Assembly: GCA_009838845.1 (NCBI GenBank)
Contig: VXRD01000170.1
Coordinates: 1-42,134 of the forward strand
DNA length: 42,134 bases
Direction of reading: 5' to 3'
From: Gemmatimonadota bacterium
Lineage (GTDB): Bacteria > Latescibacterota > UBA2968
The position numbers and the translations under genes were made by a program. Below, in pieces: positions 1 through 8,477 of this stretch. Under the pieces are notes generated by a model that was not told the origin of the DNA, searched no databases, and worked only from the letters and a program-made list of their open reading frames with translations. How positions within the stretch are numbered: position 1 is the first letter of the stretch; the number at the start of each line of letters is the position of its first letter.

Positions 1-442
1 ATCCCTCAAATATTGACCACCATACACGGAATTGTAACTCTTTTGCTCCCCCGACAGCTACCCGTGGATTTTTTAGTGGAATAATGGGATAAACCACGCC
101 CGGATAGGTTGGCTCACCAAAAAATGTCGCCGCATCTTGATCCTCTTGAGAAAAATAAGCATCCACATCGATATGAGAATGATAGATCGCGACAATCCGC
201 CCGCCCGCTTGTTCCGCCTCCGATTGAATTTTCATCACATGCATATCGTTCATGCGATAGGCCGTCCTGGAAGTGCGCGGGTGGGTTTCGGGATCGGCAG
301 CGTGCAATTTATCCTGGATATTCTCACACGGATGAATCGTCTGCACACCCGAAGCATCTTCGGTCACAATACCACAACACTCAGCCGGGTATTCCCGCTG
401 TGCGTGGACAAACATGGCATTCCAAATCGCTTTGTCAAACAT
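1..442 (-). CDS. JAMM/Mov34 M67-family metallopeptidase (Mec-like), partial, cut by left edge
   Basis: The minus strand reads from an ATG at 442 down to base 1 with no stop, so the 3' end lies outside the window. About 147 residues are visible. They hold a full JAMM zinc signature: Glu21 in a YPAECCG context, then His88-Ser-His90, seven residues, Ser98, two residues and Asp101. In this family the Glu, two His and Asp bind and activate zinc-bound water to cleave isopeptide or C-terminal amide bonds. The start lies two bases past the stop of the upstream cysteine synthase gene, so the two are almost certainly co-translated. In Mycobacterium, Mec clips cysteine from the sulfur carrier CysO after CysM has loaded it, and the neighbours here (cysM-type synthase, cysH) fit that role. 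A general desampylase-like role cannot be excluded. The carrier protein itself is not visible and could lie just beyond the left edge. Confidence 0.88.
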   Translation of the reverse strand, partial: MFDKAIWNAMFVHAQREYPAECCGIVTEDASGVQTIHPCENIQDKLHAADPETHPRTSRTAYRMNDMHVMKIQSEAEQAGGRIVAIYHSHIDVDAYFSQEDQDAATFFGEPTYPGVVYPIIPLKNPRVAVGGAKELQFRVWWSIFEG

Positions 443-444
443 CT

Positions 445-1389
445 CTACCCCGCGGGATCGAGCCGCCACAGGGGCGTACTCATGTACTTCTCACCACTAT
501 CGGGAAACATCGTGACGATGACCCCTTCATCCAGTGTCTCGGCAACTCTCAGAGCAGCGGCCATCGCCGCACCACAAGACTGCCCCACCAGCAAACCCAT
601 ATCTCGCGTCAACCACCGTGCAATATCATACGCATCTTCTGTTTCAATCCGTATCTTTTGATCCCACACCGATGGATCGTAAATGCCTGGCACAATGGAC
701 ACATCCATATTTTTCAGGCCCTCAATCCCGTGAAATTCGGGTGGCTCAACGGCAATAATCTGCACATCGGGATTAAATGCCTTCAGACCTCTGCCAGTAC
801 CCATTACAGTACCACTCGTGCCCAACGTCGCCACAAAATGCGTCACCCTGCCCTGTGTCTGCGACCAGATTTCCGGTGCCGTGTGCAAATAATGCGCCCT
901 GGAATTGGACGGATTATTGTACTGATCGGGTTTGTAATACAAATCGGGATTCGAAGCCAGCATTTCTCGACATTTTAAAATCGCACCATCTGAGCCTTCG
1001 AGAGGATCGCTCAACACCAGATCAGATCCATAAGACTGAATGACGTATCGCCGCTCAATACTCACACTCTCGGGCATAACCAGCTCGACGCGATATCCCT
1101 TTGCCGCGCCGATCATGGCATACGCAATACCCGTATTGCCCGAAGTCGAATCCAAAATCACTTTTTCCGGTGTGAGCACCCCTGCTTTTTCAGCATCTTC
1201 AATCATCTGCAAAGCGGGGCGATCTTTGACCGACCCGCCCGGGTTAAACATCTCCAACTTCGCCCAGATTTCAACCCCTGGCTCGATCTTGTCACCCAAT
1301 TCCCGGATACGCAAAAGCGGCGTATTGCCTATCGCATCGAGAACCGAGTGTCGGATGCCAGAACGCTTTGATAGCTTTTTCCTACGCAT
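445..1389 (-). CDS. cysM: PLP-dependent cysteine synthase, CysM type
   Basis: The protein is 314 residues long, normal for the O-acetylserine/O-phosphoserine sulfhydrylase family (fold-type II PLP enzymes). The start has IGNTPLLRI, the PLP lysine is Lys55 in GGSVKDRPA, and the phosphate/substrate loop TSGNTG is at about 82-87. The C-terminal part (IYDPSVW near 230, GEKYMST near the end) resembles mycobacterial CysM, which uses O-phosphoserine and thiocarboxylated CysO, more than sulfide-using CysK. That substrate preference is inferred from remembered family sequences and from the adjacent JAMM peptidase. The gene is followed after two bases by the peptidase start and preceded by a 110-base gap (1390-1499) after cysH on the same strand. 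The basic N-terminal stretch RRKKLSKRSGIR is slightly longer than usual, so a start a few codons downstream is possible. Confidence 0.9.
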   Translation of the reverse strand: MRRKKLSKRSGIRHSVLDAIGNTPLLRIRELGDKIEPGVEIWAKLEMFNPGGSVKDRPALQMIEDAEKAGVLTPEKVILDSTSGNTGIAYAMIGAAKGYRVELVMPESVSIERRYVIQSYGSDLVLSDPLEGSDGAILKCREMLASNPDLYYKPDQYNNPSNSRAHYLHTAPEIWSQTQGRVTHFVATLGTSGTVMGTGRGLKAFNPDVQIIAVEPPEFHGIEGLKNMDVSIVPGIYDPSVWDQKIRIETEDAYDIARWLTRDMGLLVGQSCGAAMAAALRVAETLDEGVIVTMFPDSGEKYMSTPLWRLDPAG

Positions 1390-1499
1390 AAATGGCCTTT
1401 AGCCGTTATTATGAAATTAGCCACGCTTTTTCATAAACCAAAAACGACCCCACGAGAGGGCCGCGATTACATCCAAATAATACTATTTTCGACATTATG

Positions 1500-2240
1500 T
1501 CAAGATTCAACAGGCACGGCATTAACCGCCGCATCAATAGGCTGTAAAAAGGTGTGAATACCGCACTCTGTCTTATCCGAATCCGCCCAGCGACCCGCGC
1601 GTTCGTCTGCATCTGCATCCGCAGCTTTGGTGCAGGGCCAGCACCCTATCGTGGCAAAGCCCTGATCCATCAAAGGATTATAGGGCACATCGTGTTCGAC
1701 AATATAATCCCAGACCTGTTTGCGCGTCCACGGTGCCATGGGATTCAATTTGAGCAACGCGCGACCATCTGTCTCATAATATTCCAGAATGGAAATTTGG
1801 CTGCGGGTATCGCCCTGATCTCGCCGGCGGCTATTAATCCAGCCATTCAACTGGGACAACTTGCGCTGCAAAGGCTCGACTTTTCGCAACCAGCAACAGC
1901 GGTCGGCATCCCGCTTGTAGAGTTCATCACCGTAATCACGCGCTTGCTCTTCAACACTCAAACGAGAATGCACCCGCTCAATCTCAATCCCATAGCGCGC
2001 TTCCACGCGGTCGATCAAACTCAGAGTTTCGGGAAACAGAAAACCCGTGTCAATTGTAAATACGGGAATTTGTGGCGCGACCTTTTGCATCACATCGAGC
2101 AAAACCATGCCGCTGGCACCAAAAGCAGTACCAAATGCCACGCGAGAACCCAGCGTCTCCCATGCCCAGATCAAAATATCTTCCAGAGGTGCTGTTTCAA
2201 ATGCCCGGGACTGCGCATTCAATTTTTCGCGAGTAAGCAC
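1500..2240 (-). CDS. cysH: Adenylylsulfate (APS) reductase, iron-sulfur type
   Basis: This is an assimilatory APS/PAPS reductase that reduces activated sulfate to sulfite with thioredoxin. Counted from the GTG start, the four cluster cysteines are visible: Cys115-Cys116 in DRCCWLRKVEPL and Cys200/Cys203 in IGCWPC. These bind the [4Fe-4S] cluster that marks APS reductases rather than PAPS-only enzymes. The catalytic cysteine is Cys226 in the KTECGIH tail. An RRDQGDTR stretch matches the nucleotide-binding region. Start choice: the ATG at 2246 lies directly against the AGGAG Shine-Dalgarno, while the GTG at 2240 sits six bases from it, so GTG is preferred (246 residues; 248 if the ATG is used). 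A near-consensus promoter lies just upstream. With the downstream cysM and JAMM genes it forms a sulfate-to-cysteine cluster. Confidence 0.93.
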   Translation of the reverse strand: MLTREKLNAQSRAFETAPLEDILIWAWETLGSRVAFGTAFGASGMVLLDVMQKVAPQIPVFTIDTGFLFPETLSLIDRVEARYGIEIERVHSRLSVEEQARDYGDELYKRDADRCCWLRKVEPLQRKLSQLNGWINSRRRDQGDTRSQISILEYYETDGRALLKLNPMAPWTRKQVWDYIVEHDVPYNPLMDQGFATIGCWPCTKAADADADERAGRWADSDKTECGIHTFLQPIDAAVNAVPVES

Positions 2241-2273
2241 AAACATCTCCTATTCTTGAGTTCGTTGATTCAC

Positions 2274-2302
2274 AATATATTTAATACCCGTTGTGATGTC
2301 AA
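2274..2302 (-). promoter_or_regulatory. Sigma70-type promoter of cysH
   Basis: On the minus strand, TTGACA (2302-2297) and TATATT (2279-2274) are separated by exactly 17 bases. The predicted transcription start is about 2267, giving a leader of roughly 25 bases that contains AGGAG (2251-2247). No other start or riboswitch-like fold is seen between this and the gene. Confidence 0.75.
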
Positions 2303-2411
2303 GTTACCTCGCAATATAGCGGTCCCAAATCATAATTTTTATTTATAACTTTCTTGACCTTTTAAAAACAATATAATAGATTTATTTACTATATTTACTC
2401 GCAAGGGGCGC

Positions 2412-2444
2412 AAAAAAAGCCCTGAAATCATTGTGATTCAGGGC
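2412..2444 (-). terminator. Rho-independent terminator after tRNA-Lys
   Basis: Read on the minus strand, GCCCTGAA pairs with TTCAGGGC (2444-2437 with 2426-2419), the stem extending with one bulged base around the TCA/TGA bases and a short loop. Seven T residues follow (2418-2412). It sits 14 bases after the 3' end of the tRNA and ends that transcript before the cysH promoter. Confidence 0.8.
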
Positions 2445-2457
2445 CGTTTTGTAATAG

Positions 2458-2530
2458 TGAGCGCGGCAGGATTCGAACCTGCGACCCACGGCTTAAAAGG
2501 CCGTTGCTCTACCGCCTGAGCTACGCGCCC
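2458..2530 (-). tRNA. tRNA-Lys (anticodon TTT)
   Basis: The minus-strand sequence folds as a cloverleaf of 73 bases. The acceptor arm GGGCGCG pairs with CGCGCTC (one G-T pair), the D arm contains TAGCTCAGGCGGTAGAGCA, and the anticodon stem ACGGC/GCCGT holds loop CTTTTAA with anticodon TTT. The T arm is GCAGG-TTCGAAT-CCTGC. The 3' CCA is not encoded. It has its own promoter and terminator and so is a single-gene transcript. Confidence 0.97.
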
Positions 2531-2557
2531 ATCCAGGATTTTGGTATAGAATTGTAA

Positions 2558-2585
2558 AATATACCATTCTGCCAAAATCTGTCAA
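2558..2585 (-). promoter_or_regulatory. Sigma70-type promoter of tRNA-Lys
   Basis: On the minus strand TTGACA (2585-2580) is followed after 16 bases by TATATT (2563-2558). The predicted start near 2551 lies about 20 bases before the tRNA. It occupies the short divergent gap shared with the plus-strand membrane fusion protein gene. Confidence 0.75.
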
Positions 2586-2607
2586 GCAAAAGGAAAAAAA
2601 TAATCCC

Positions 2608-3846
2608 ATGATGCGCCGTCGCCGAAAAGGCAGAATTGTCAAATGGCTACTCTGGGTCTTCGGTGTGATTGGTGCCATTGCACTCGCCCTTGCACTGATC
2701 CAGATTGACGATGTTGTGATGGCTCAAGGCATTGTAGAACCAGGAGATAAAATATTTATCAACTCGCCCATGAGCCAGGACATCCACGAAATCCTCGCAG
2801 AACCCGGCGACTCCGTCATAGCCGGTCAACCCGTCGCCCGACTCTACGACGGCAATTTAAGAGCGGTAGCGGCAACCGCAGAACAGGAAATCAAACGGGA
2901 GATGGCCAACCTCGAAGCCGCACAGGCGCGGCTTGCCCTGCTGCGCGCACAGCCAACCCCCGAAGAAATCAAAATAGCCGAATCGCGTGTTGAGCAAGCG
3001 CGCATTAACCTCACAGCCCGGCAACAGGACCTCAAACGCGCACAAGCTCTCTATGAAGGCCAGCGGCTCTTCAGTCAGGAAGACTACGAACGCGCCAAAA
3101 CCAATTACGACCTGGCTGAAGCCAGCTTAAAAGTTGAACTCGAAAATCTCAACCTGGTGAGACGCGGTCCCCTACCCGCCGAAATTCAACAGGCCGAAGC
3201 GGCAATGCGCCAAACCCAAGCATCTCTGGACAAGGCAAAACACAATCTCGAAGCCGCGCACGAAGCCCTCGAACGCGCAACCCTGCGCGCGCCAGTCAAT
3301 GGCGTGGTGGCCCGCCAGGATCTCTATCCCGGCATGCAGGCCAGTCAGGGAGCCGTTGTCATGATCATCGCAGGAGAAGGCGAAGGTACAGTCATCGGTG
3401 CCTGGATGGCCGAAACCAGTGCGTGGAAGGTGCGCCCCGGCCAACCCGTTGAAATATTGAGCAACCTCTTTACCGACCGCGAGGGTTTTATCGGTCAGGG
3501 TGAAGTATCAGAAGTTCATGGGTATGCCGTCATCGAAGGCAATGTTCGCACCTTTGGTCTGGAAGTCGCAGTCAAGCAAACCCCCATCGCTCTGAGTTTT
3601 GGATCTACCGCTGATTTGCGTATCTATGTGGGGCGGCGCAGCATTTTGCAAACCATCCTCGGCTGGGAAAGCAATACTCAGTTCAATCAAGTAAAATCAT
3701 CGATTGAATCATTCCAAGCGCTCCAACCCGACACTATCAATACGCCACAACCCGACACCATTAATACCCTACAGTCTGACACTATCGATACTCCACAGCC
3801 CGATACCATCAATACCTCACAGCCTGATACTTCCAGTAATGAGTAG
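2608..3846 (+). CDS. HlyD-family membrane fusion protein with repeat tail
   Basis: This is a periplasmic adaptor of the HlyD/biotin-lipoyl-like type, which links an inner-membrane exporter to the outer membrane. A basic N-terminus (MMRRRRKGR) is followed by one membrane helix at about 12-33. Then come a lipoyl-like half motif (EILAEPGDSVIAGQPVARL, about 62-80), a long Ala/Glu-rich coiled coil (about 90-225), the second lipoyl half (ATLRAPVNGVVARQ, about 228-240) and a beta-barrel region to about 350. The last 40 residues are a low-complexity tail of five 8-residue repeats (QPDTINTP-like). AGGA lies upstream of the paired ATG codons. No exporter ATPase, permease or TolC gene lies beside it, so its partner is unknown. 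The next gene, ppdK, is unrelated. Confidence 0.85.
   Translation: MMRRRRKGRIVKWLLWVFGVIGAIALALALIQIDDVVMAQGIVEPGDKIFINSPMSQDIHEILAEPGDSVIAGQPVARLYDGNLRAVAATAEQEIKREMANLEAAQARLALLRAQPTPEEIKIAESRVEQARINLTARQQDLKRAQALYEGQRLFSQEDYERAKTNYDLAEASLKVELENLNLVRRGPLPAEIQQAEAAMRQTQASLDKAKHNLEAAHEALERATLRAPVNGVVARQDLYPGMQASQGAVVMIIAGEGEGTVIGAWMAETSAWKVRPGQPVEILSNLFTDREGFIGQGEVSEVHGYAVIEGNVRTFGLEVAVKQTPIALSFGSTADLRIYVGRRSILQTILGWESNTQFNQVKSSIESFQALQPDTINTPQPDTINTLQSDTIDTPQPDTINTSQPDTSSNE
3724..3843 (+). repeat. 24-base tandem repeat, 4 full plus 1 diverged copy, in frame
   Basis: Units start at 3724, 3748, 3772, 3796 and 3820 and each encodes Gln-Pro/Ser-Asp-Thr followed by Ile-Asn/Asp-Thr-Pro/Leu/Ser. 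The last copy is diverged (QPDTSSNE) and ends at the stop codon. The copies differ mainly at silent or third positions. The period is a multiple of three, so copy-number changes would keep the reading frame. Confidence 0.9.
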
Positions 3847-3982
3847 TCAGCCCATCTCCGCCTTATCCTTCTCAATTCCAACAAAATCCTTGCTCGTTTT
3901 TTTGCCCTGTTATATTTTTTCCTGCCCAAATATCCCGGGGGCACACTGTCGTGCCCTGATTTGAACCCCTTTGGAGGACGCA

Positions 3983-6628
3983 ATGGCAACAGCACAACAA
4001 GAAGAAAAATACGTCTATTTCTTTGGCGATGGCAAAGCCGAAGGCTCTGCAGAAATGCGCAACTTACTCGGTGGTAAAGGTGCGAACCTCGCAGAAATGT
4101 CGGGCCTTGGCATTCCCGTGCCCGCTGGATTTACCATTACCACCGAAGTTTGCACGTATTATTACGATAACGACAAACAATATCCCGACGCCCTTGAAAA
4201 ACAGGTCCTGGACAACGTTGCCAAACTCGAAAATGTGATGGGCAGCAAATTCGGAGATGCGACAAACCCATTGCTTCTCTCCGTGCGCTCGGGTGCGCGC
4301 GTCTCCATGCCCGGCATGATGGAAACCGTGCTCAACCTCGGTCTCAACGATGAAATCACAGAAGGTCTCATAGCCAGGAGCAACAACCCGCGTTTTGGAT
4401 GGGACTCTTATCGCCGCTTCATCCAAACCTATGGCGATGTGGTAATGGGCGTGACTCCTGAGGGTCTCGAAATAGACCCCTTTGAAGCCGCTATTGAGGA
4501 AGTAAAAGAAAAGCGCGGCATCGAAGACGACCTCGACATGACCGTAGAGGATCTCAAAACTCTCGTCGATATGTTCAAAGACATCGTCCAAACACGCACG
4601 GGACAAAATTTTCCCACCGACCCCATCGAGCAACTCTGGGGCGGTATTGGTGCAGTATTTGGCTCATGGCAGGCGGATCGCGCCATCACCTATCGGCGTC
4701 TGGAAAATATCCCTGGAGACTGGGGAACAGCCGTCAACGTACAGTCCATGGTCTATGGCAACATGGGCGACGACTGCGCCACAGGCGTTGCATTTACGCG
4801 CGACCCCTCCACGGGTGAAAACATCTTTTACGGCGAATTTCTCACCAACGCGCAGGGCGAAGACGTGGTTGCAGGCGTGCGCACGCCCGAGCCTGTAGAA
4901 CGCCTGAAGAGCAGACAGCCCGAAGCATATCAAACACTCGAAGGCATCTATCAAACCCTCGAAAAGCACTATCGAGACATGCAGGACATCGAATTTACCG
5001 TGCAACAGAGCAAACTCTGGATGCTGCAAACCCGAGGTGGCAAACGCACTGCGGCTGCCGCCGTCAAAATTGCCGTTGACATGGTTAACGAAGGACTGAT
5101 CACCCGGAGCGAAGCTATACAGCGCGTGGAACCCGAACAACTCGACCAACTCCTGCACCCCACTTTCGATCCCTCAGTTGAACGCAGTGTGTTGGCTACG
5201 GGATTGCCCGCTTCACCGGGTGCTGCATCGGGAAAGGTCGTCTTTCTCGCCGAAGAAGCCGAAGAAGCCGCCGAACAGGGCGAACGGGTTCTGCTGGTGC
5301 GTCTTGAAACCTCGCCCGAAGATATCGGCGGCATGAACGCCGCACAGGGCATTCTCACCGCACGCGGGGGCATGACCTCACACGCCGCTGTGGTTGCCCG
5401 CGGTATGGGCAAATGCTGTGTAGCTGGTTGTGGCGATCTGGCCATCGACTACACAGCGAATCAATTCTCCGTTGGCGATACCGTTGTCAAAGGTGGCGAC
5501 TGGGTCTCCATTGACGGATCTACGGGCGAAGTCATGCTCGGCCAGGTCCCCACACAGGAACCCGAACTTTCGGGTGATTTTGCCACCTTAATGGGCTGGG
5601 CCGACGAGATTCGCACACTCAATGTGCGCACCAATGCGGACACACCACACGATTCGGCTGTTGCACGCGAGTTTGGTGCCGAAGGCATTGGTCTGTGCCG
5701 AACGGAACACATGTTCTTCGAAGGCGACCGCATCAATATCGTACGCGAAATGATTCTCGCCGATGACGAACAGGGCCGCCGTCGTGCCCTCGAAAAACTA
5801 TTGCCCATCCAGCGCGGCGACTTTGAAGGCATTTTCAATGCCATGGCAGGGCTGCCCGTAACCGTTCGCCTGCTCGATCCCCCCCTGCACGAGTTTCTCC
5901 CACACGAGAGCGACCAGCAAGAGGAAATGGCAAGGCGGCTCGATACCTCATTGCGCGTGATTCAGGACAAGGTCGAATCCCTCAACGAATTTAATCCCAT
6001 GCTCGGGCACCGCGGCTGCCGGCTGGGCATCACCTATCCAGAAATTTACGAAATGCAGGTGCGTGCCATCCTCGAAGCCGCCGCCAATGTGGGATCCAAA
6101 GCCGTTCCCGAAATCATGATCCCACTCGTGGGCGCGGTCAAAGAATTTACCGAACTCAAAATCATGACAGACCGCGTGGCTCGCGCAGTGGAAAGTGAAA
6201 CCGGCAAGCGCGTCGCGTATCTCATCGGCACCATGATCGAAATCCCCCGCGCTGCCCTCACCGCTGCCGAAATTGCCGAACACGCAGAATTTTTCTCGTT
6301 TGGCACCAATGACCTCACGCAAATGACCTATGGTTACTCGCGCGATGACGCCGGCAAATTCCTGGGCGAATACGTCGAAAAGGGCATCCTCGAAAACGAT
6401 CCCTTCCAGACCCTCGACCAGACCGGCGTGGGGCAACTCGTCGAACTCGGCACCAAAAACGGACGCGACGCCCGCGGCGATCTCAAAGTGGGTATCTGCG
6501 GCGAACACGGCGGCGATCCATCCTCTGTACACTTCTGCCACAACATCGGCATGGACTACGTATCCTGTTCGCCCTTCCGCGTACCCATCGCCCGCCTCGC
6601 AGCCGCCCACGCTGCACTGGAAGATTAA
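3983..6628 (+). CDS. ppdK: Pyruvate, phosphate dikinase
   Basis: The enzyme interconverts pyruvate, ATP and phosphate with phosphoenolpyruvate, AMP and pyrophosphate. At 881 residues it has the usual length. The N-terminal nucleotide-binding domain is recognisable (LGGKGANLAEM near 25, SVRSGARVSMPGMM near 100). The phosphohistidine swivel domain has GGMTSHAAVVARG with His467, and the C-terminal PEP/pyruvate barrel ends with CGEHGGDPSS carrying catalytic Cys839. The start is the ATG at 3983, preceded by GGAGG at 3973-3977; an in-frame TTG at 3971 overlaps that ribosome site and is unlikely. A strong terminator follows at 6660, so the gene is probably transcribed alone. Its presence suggests reversible, PPi-based glycolysis or gluconeogenesis, common in anaerobic or facultative lineages. 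Confidence 0.97.
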   Translation: MATAQQEEKYVYFFGDGKAEGSAEMRNLLGGKGANLAEMSGLGIPVPAGFTITTEVCTYYYDNDKQYPDALEKQVLDNVAKLENVMGSKFGDATNPLLLSVRSGARVSMPGMMETVLNLGLNDEITEGLIARSNNPRFGWDSYRRFIQTYGDVVMGVTPEGLEIDPFEAAIEEVKEKRGIEDDLDMTVEDLKTLVDMFKDIVQTRTGQNFPTDPIEQLWGGIGAVFGSWQADRAITYRRLENIPGDWGTAVNVQSMVYGNMGDDCATGVAFTRDPSTGENIFYGEFLTNAQGEDVVAGVRTPEPVERLKSRQPEAYQTLEGIYQTLEKHYRDMQDIEFTVQQSKLWMLQTRGGKRTAAAAVKIAVDMVNEGLITRSEAIQRVEPEQLDQLLHPTFDPSVERSVLATGLPASPGAASGKVVFLAEEAEEAAEQGERVLLVRLETSPEDIGGMNAAQGILTARGGMTSHAAVVARGMGKCCVAGCGDLAIDYTANQFSVGDTVVKGGDWVSIDGSTGEVMLGQVPTQEPELSGDFATLMGWADEIRTLNVRTNADTPHDSAVAREFGAEGIGLCRTEHMFFEGDRINIVREMILADDEQGRRRALEKLLPIQRGDFEGIFNAMAGLPVTVRLLDPPLHEFLPHESDQQEEMARRLDTSLRVIQDKVESLNEFNPMLGHRGCRLGITYPEIYEMQVRAILEAAANVGSKAVPEIMIPLVGAVKEFTELKIMTDRVARAVESETGKRVAYLIGTMIEIPRAALTAAEIAEHAEFFSFGTNDLTQMTYGYSRDDAGKFLGEYVEKGILENDPFQTLDQTGVGQLVELGTKNGRDARGDLKVGICGEHGGDPSSVHFCHNIGMDYVSCSPFRVPIARLAAAHAALED

Positions 6629-6659
6629 TCTCCTATTTCTGGATAGGGATAAACACACA

Positions 6660-6700
6660 AGCACCCGCTTCTTCAACTGAGAAGCGGGTGCTCGTTTTTT
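6660..6700 (+). terminator. Rho-independent terminator after ppdK
   Basis: A perfect 13-base stem (AGCACCCGCTTCT at 6660-6672 with its complement at 6680-6692) has a 7-base loop. It is followed by CG and six T residues (6695-6700). Confidence 0.93.
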
Positions 6701-6732
6701 GTCCGCTATCCTGCCACCACAAACGCCCGTGC

Positions 6733-6761
6733 TTGATTTTCCCCCGTGCGTACACTATATT
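6733..6761 (+). promoter_or_regulatory. Sigma70-type promoter of parAB
   Basis: TTGATT (6733-6738) and TATATT (6756-6761) are separated by 17 bases. The predicted start is about 6768, some 40 bases before the parA ATG, within an AT-rich leader. Confidence 0.65.
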
Positions 6762-6809
6762 TCGAGAACTTGAATATTTTTATTTATATGTAAATTTACG
6801 GGGTTTTGG

Positions 6810-7571
6810 ATGTCTGCACGGGTCATTGCCATAGCCAATCAAAAAGGCGGCGTGGGCAAAACCACCACAGCCGTCAACCTATCTGCGTGTCTGGCTACTG
6901 CTGAAAAGAAAACCCTGCTACTCGACATAGACCCACAGGCCAACGCGTCCAGCGGATGTGGCATTGAGGTAAATGAACAAACGCCCTGTGTGTACGAAGT
7001 ACTCCTCGAAGATGTGCCCTTAATGGAAGTCATATACCAGAGCGACCTGCCCTTTCTTAGCATTGCGCCCTCTCACATTCGACTCACCGGTGCCGAAGTT
7101 GAAATGGTCTCCATCATTTCACGCGAACAACGCCTCAAAAATGCCCTCTTGCAAGCGCGCGAAGCCTACGACTTTATCATCATCGACTGCCCCCCCTCAC
7201 TGGGCTTACTCACGCTCAATGCACTGACGGCAGCCGACTCCGTCCTCATTCCCATACAATGCGAATACTACGCACTCGAAGGCCTGAGCAAATTGCTCAA
7301 CACCCTGCGCCTCGTGCAGCAACACCTCAACCCCCATCTCGCCATTGAAGGCGTACTCCTCACAATGTACGACGGACGTCTCAATCTGGCGCGCCAGGTT
7401 GCCGAAGAAACCAAATCGCATTTTGGCGACCGCGTCTATAACACGATTATCACTCGCAATGTCAAACTCGGCGAAGCACCCAGCTTTGGCAAACCCATCA
7501 TCCTCTACGATATTATATCTACCGGCGCGCAAAATTACATGAACTTAGCCGGGGAGGTCATCAATGGCTAA
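6810..7571 (+). CDS. parA: Chromosome-partition ATPase ParA/Soj
   Basis: This is a 253-residue ParA-type ATPase that moves ParB-parS complexes over the nucleoid. The deviant Walker A motif KGGVGKTTT is at about 11-19 and starts after an IAIANQ strand. The Walker A' aspartate is in [12 protein letters not shown], and the Walker B-like strand is [11 protein letters not shown]. No N-terminal helix-turn-helix extension is present, so it is the chromosomal Soj type rather than the long plasmid type. The gene overlaps parB by eight bases (ATGGCTAA), which implies translational coupling. It is preceded by its own promoter and insulated from ppdK by a terminator. Confidence 0.95.
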   Translation: MSARVIAIANQKGGVGKTTTAVNLSACLATAEKKTLLLDIDPQANASSGCGIEVNEQTPCVYEVLLEDVPLMEVIYQSDLPFLSIAPSHIRLTGAEVEMVSIISREQRLKNALLQAREAYDFIIIDCPPSLGLLTLNALTAADSVLIPIQCEYYALEGLSKLLNTLRLVQQHLNPHLAIEGVLLTMYDGRLNLARQVAEETKSHFGDRVYNTIITRNVKLGEAPSFGKPIILYDIISTGAQNYMNLAGEVING

Positions 7572-8466
7572 ACGCAATGCCCTCGGCAAGGGATTGGGCG
7601 CCCTGATTCCCGGTGCCGATGCAACCCCTGCCGACAAAATAACATCGGAAATTGCTCCTTCGCCTACGGGACAGACCCAACGGCAAATCATCGAAATACC
7701 CATTGATGATATTGAACCCAATCCCCACCAGCCACGCACGGAATTCGATCCCAAAGCCGTGGGCGAACTGGCGCAATCAATCCGCGAAAAAGGCATCATA
7801 CAGCCTGTTTCTGTGCGCCGCTTTGGCTCGGGCTATCAACTGATCGCAGGCGAGCGACGTTTCCGCGCCGCGCGTCAGGCCGAACTCGCGGTCGTACCTG
7901 CGATTGTTATGGATGTGGGGACAGACCAGGAAATGATGGAACTCTCGCTAATTGAAAACATCCAGCGGGAAAATCTCAACCCCATAGAAGAAGCCAAAGC
8001 CTATCGCATGCTCATAGAGGAGTGTTTTCTAACACAGGAAGAAGTTGCCGAACATGTGGGCAAAGACCGCTCGACCATTGCCAACACCTTGCGCCTCCTC
8101 GCATTGACACCAGAAGTCCTTGACGCACTCCAAGCCGGGCAGATATCTGCAGGTCACGCCCGCGCACTGCTGGGCCTTGACAACGCGGAACAACAAATTG
8201 CCTTATGCCAGCGGATTATTGCACAGGAATTATCGGTTCGCCGCACAGAAGCCCTCGTCAAAGCACTCAAAGAAGACACCACGTCCAAAAAATCCACGCC
8301 GCCCAAAGACCCCAACTTGCTATTTCTCGAAGAAGACCTCCAGCGTTATTTTGGCACAGCGGTCAACATCAGCCGCAGAGGCTCCAAAGGCAAAATCGAA
8401 ATCGAATTTTACAGCAATGACGACCTCGAGCGCGTACTGGAATTGTTGCGAAGTAGAGAGTTTTAA
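7564..8466 (+). CDS. parB: Chromosome-partition protein ParB/Spo0J
   Basis: The 300-residue protein has the ParB order. The N-terminal CTPase domain carries [10 protein letters not shown], then [14 protein letters not shown] and the GERRFRA motif near 95. Next is [14 protein letters not shown], then a helix-turn-helix ([23 protein letters not shown], about 158-180) for parS recognition. The C-terminal dimerisation region (about 260-300) ends with [21 protein letters not shown]. It begins inside the parA stop region. No convincing parS site was found in the window (best partial matches have 11 of 16 bases). ParAB operons usually lie near the replication origin, which matters for the skew change at about 18.2 kb. 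Confidence 0.95.
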   Translation: MAKRNALGKGLGALIPGADATPADKITSEIAPSPTGQTQRQIIEIPIDDIEPNPHQPRTEFDPKAVGELAQSIREKGIIQPVSVRRFGSGYQLIAGERRFRAARQAELAVVPAIVMDVGTDQEMMELSLIENIQRENLNPIEEAKAYRMLIEECFLTQEEVAEHVGKDRSTIANTLRLLALTPEVLDALQAGQISAGHARALLGLDNAEQQIALCQRIIAQELSVRRTEALVKALKEDTTSKKSTPPKDPNLLFLEEDLQRYFGTAVNISRRGSKGKIEIEFYSNDDLERVLELLRSREF

Positions 8467-8477
8467 ATGGAGATATT

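Noticed and set aside
109..978. Plus-strand open frames over the cysM and peptidase genes
   Set aside because: They have no recognisable motifs and low-complexity His/Pro/Arg-rich content, and they lie opposite genes with complete catalytic motifs.
3890..3916. Possible ppdK promoter TTGCTC/TATATT
   Set aside because: The spacer is only 15 bases and the -35 is poor, so I could not support it as a promoter.
7113..7133. parS-like sequence inside parA
   Set aside because: The best alignment matches only 11 of 16 bases of the canonical parS palindrome and is not itself a palindrome. It is explained by coding sequence.
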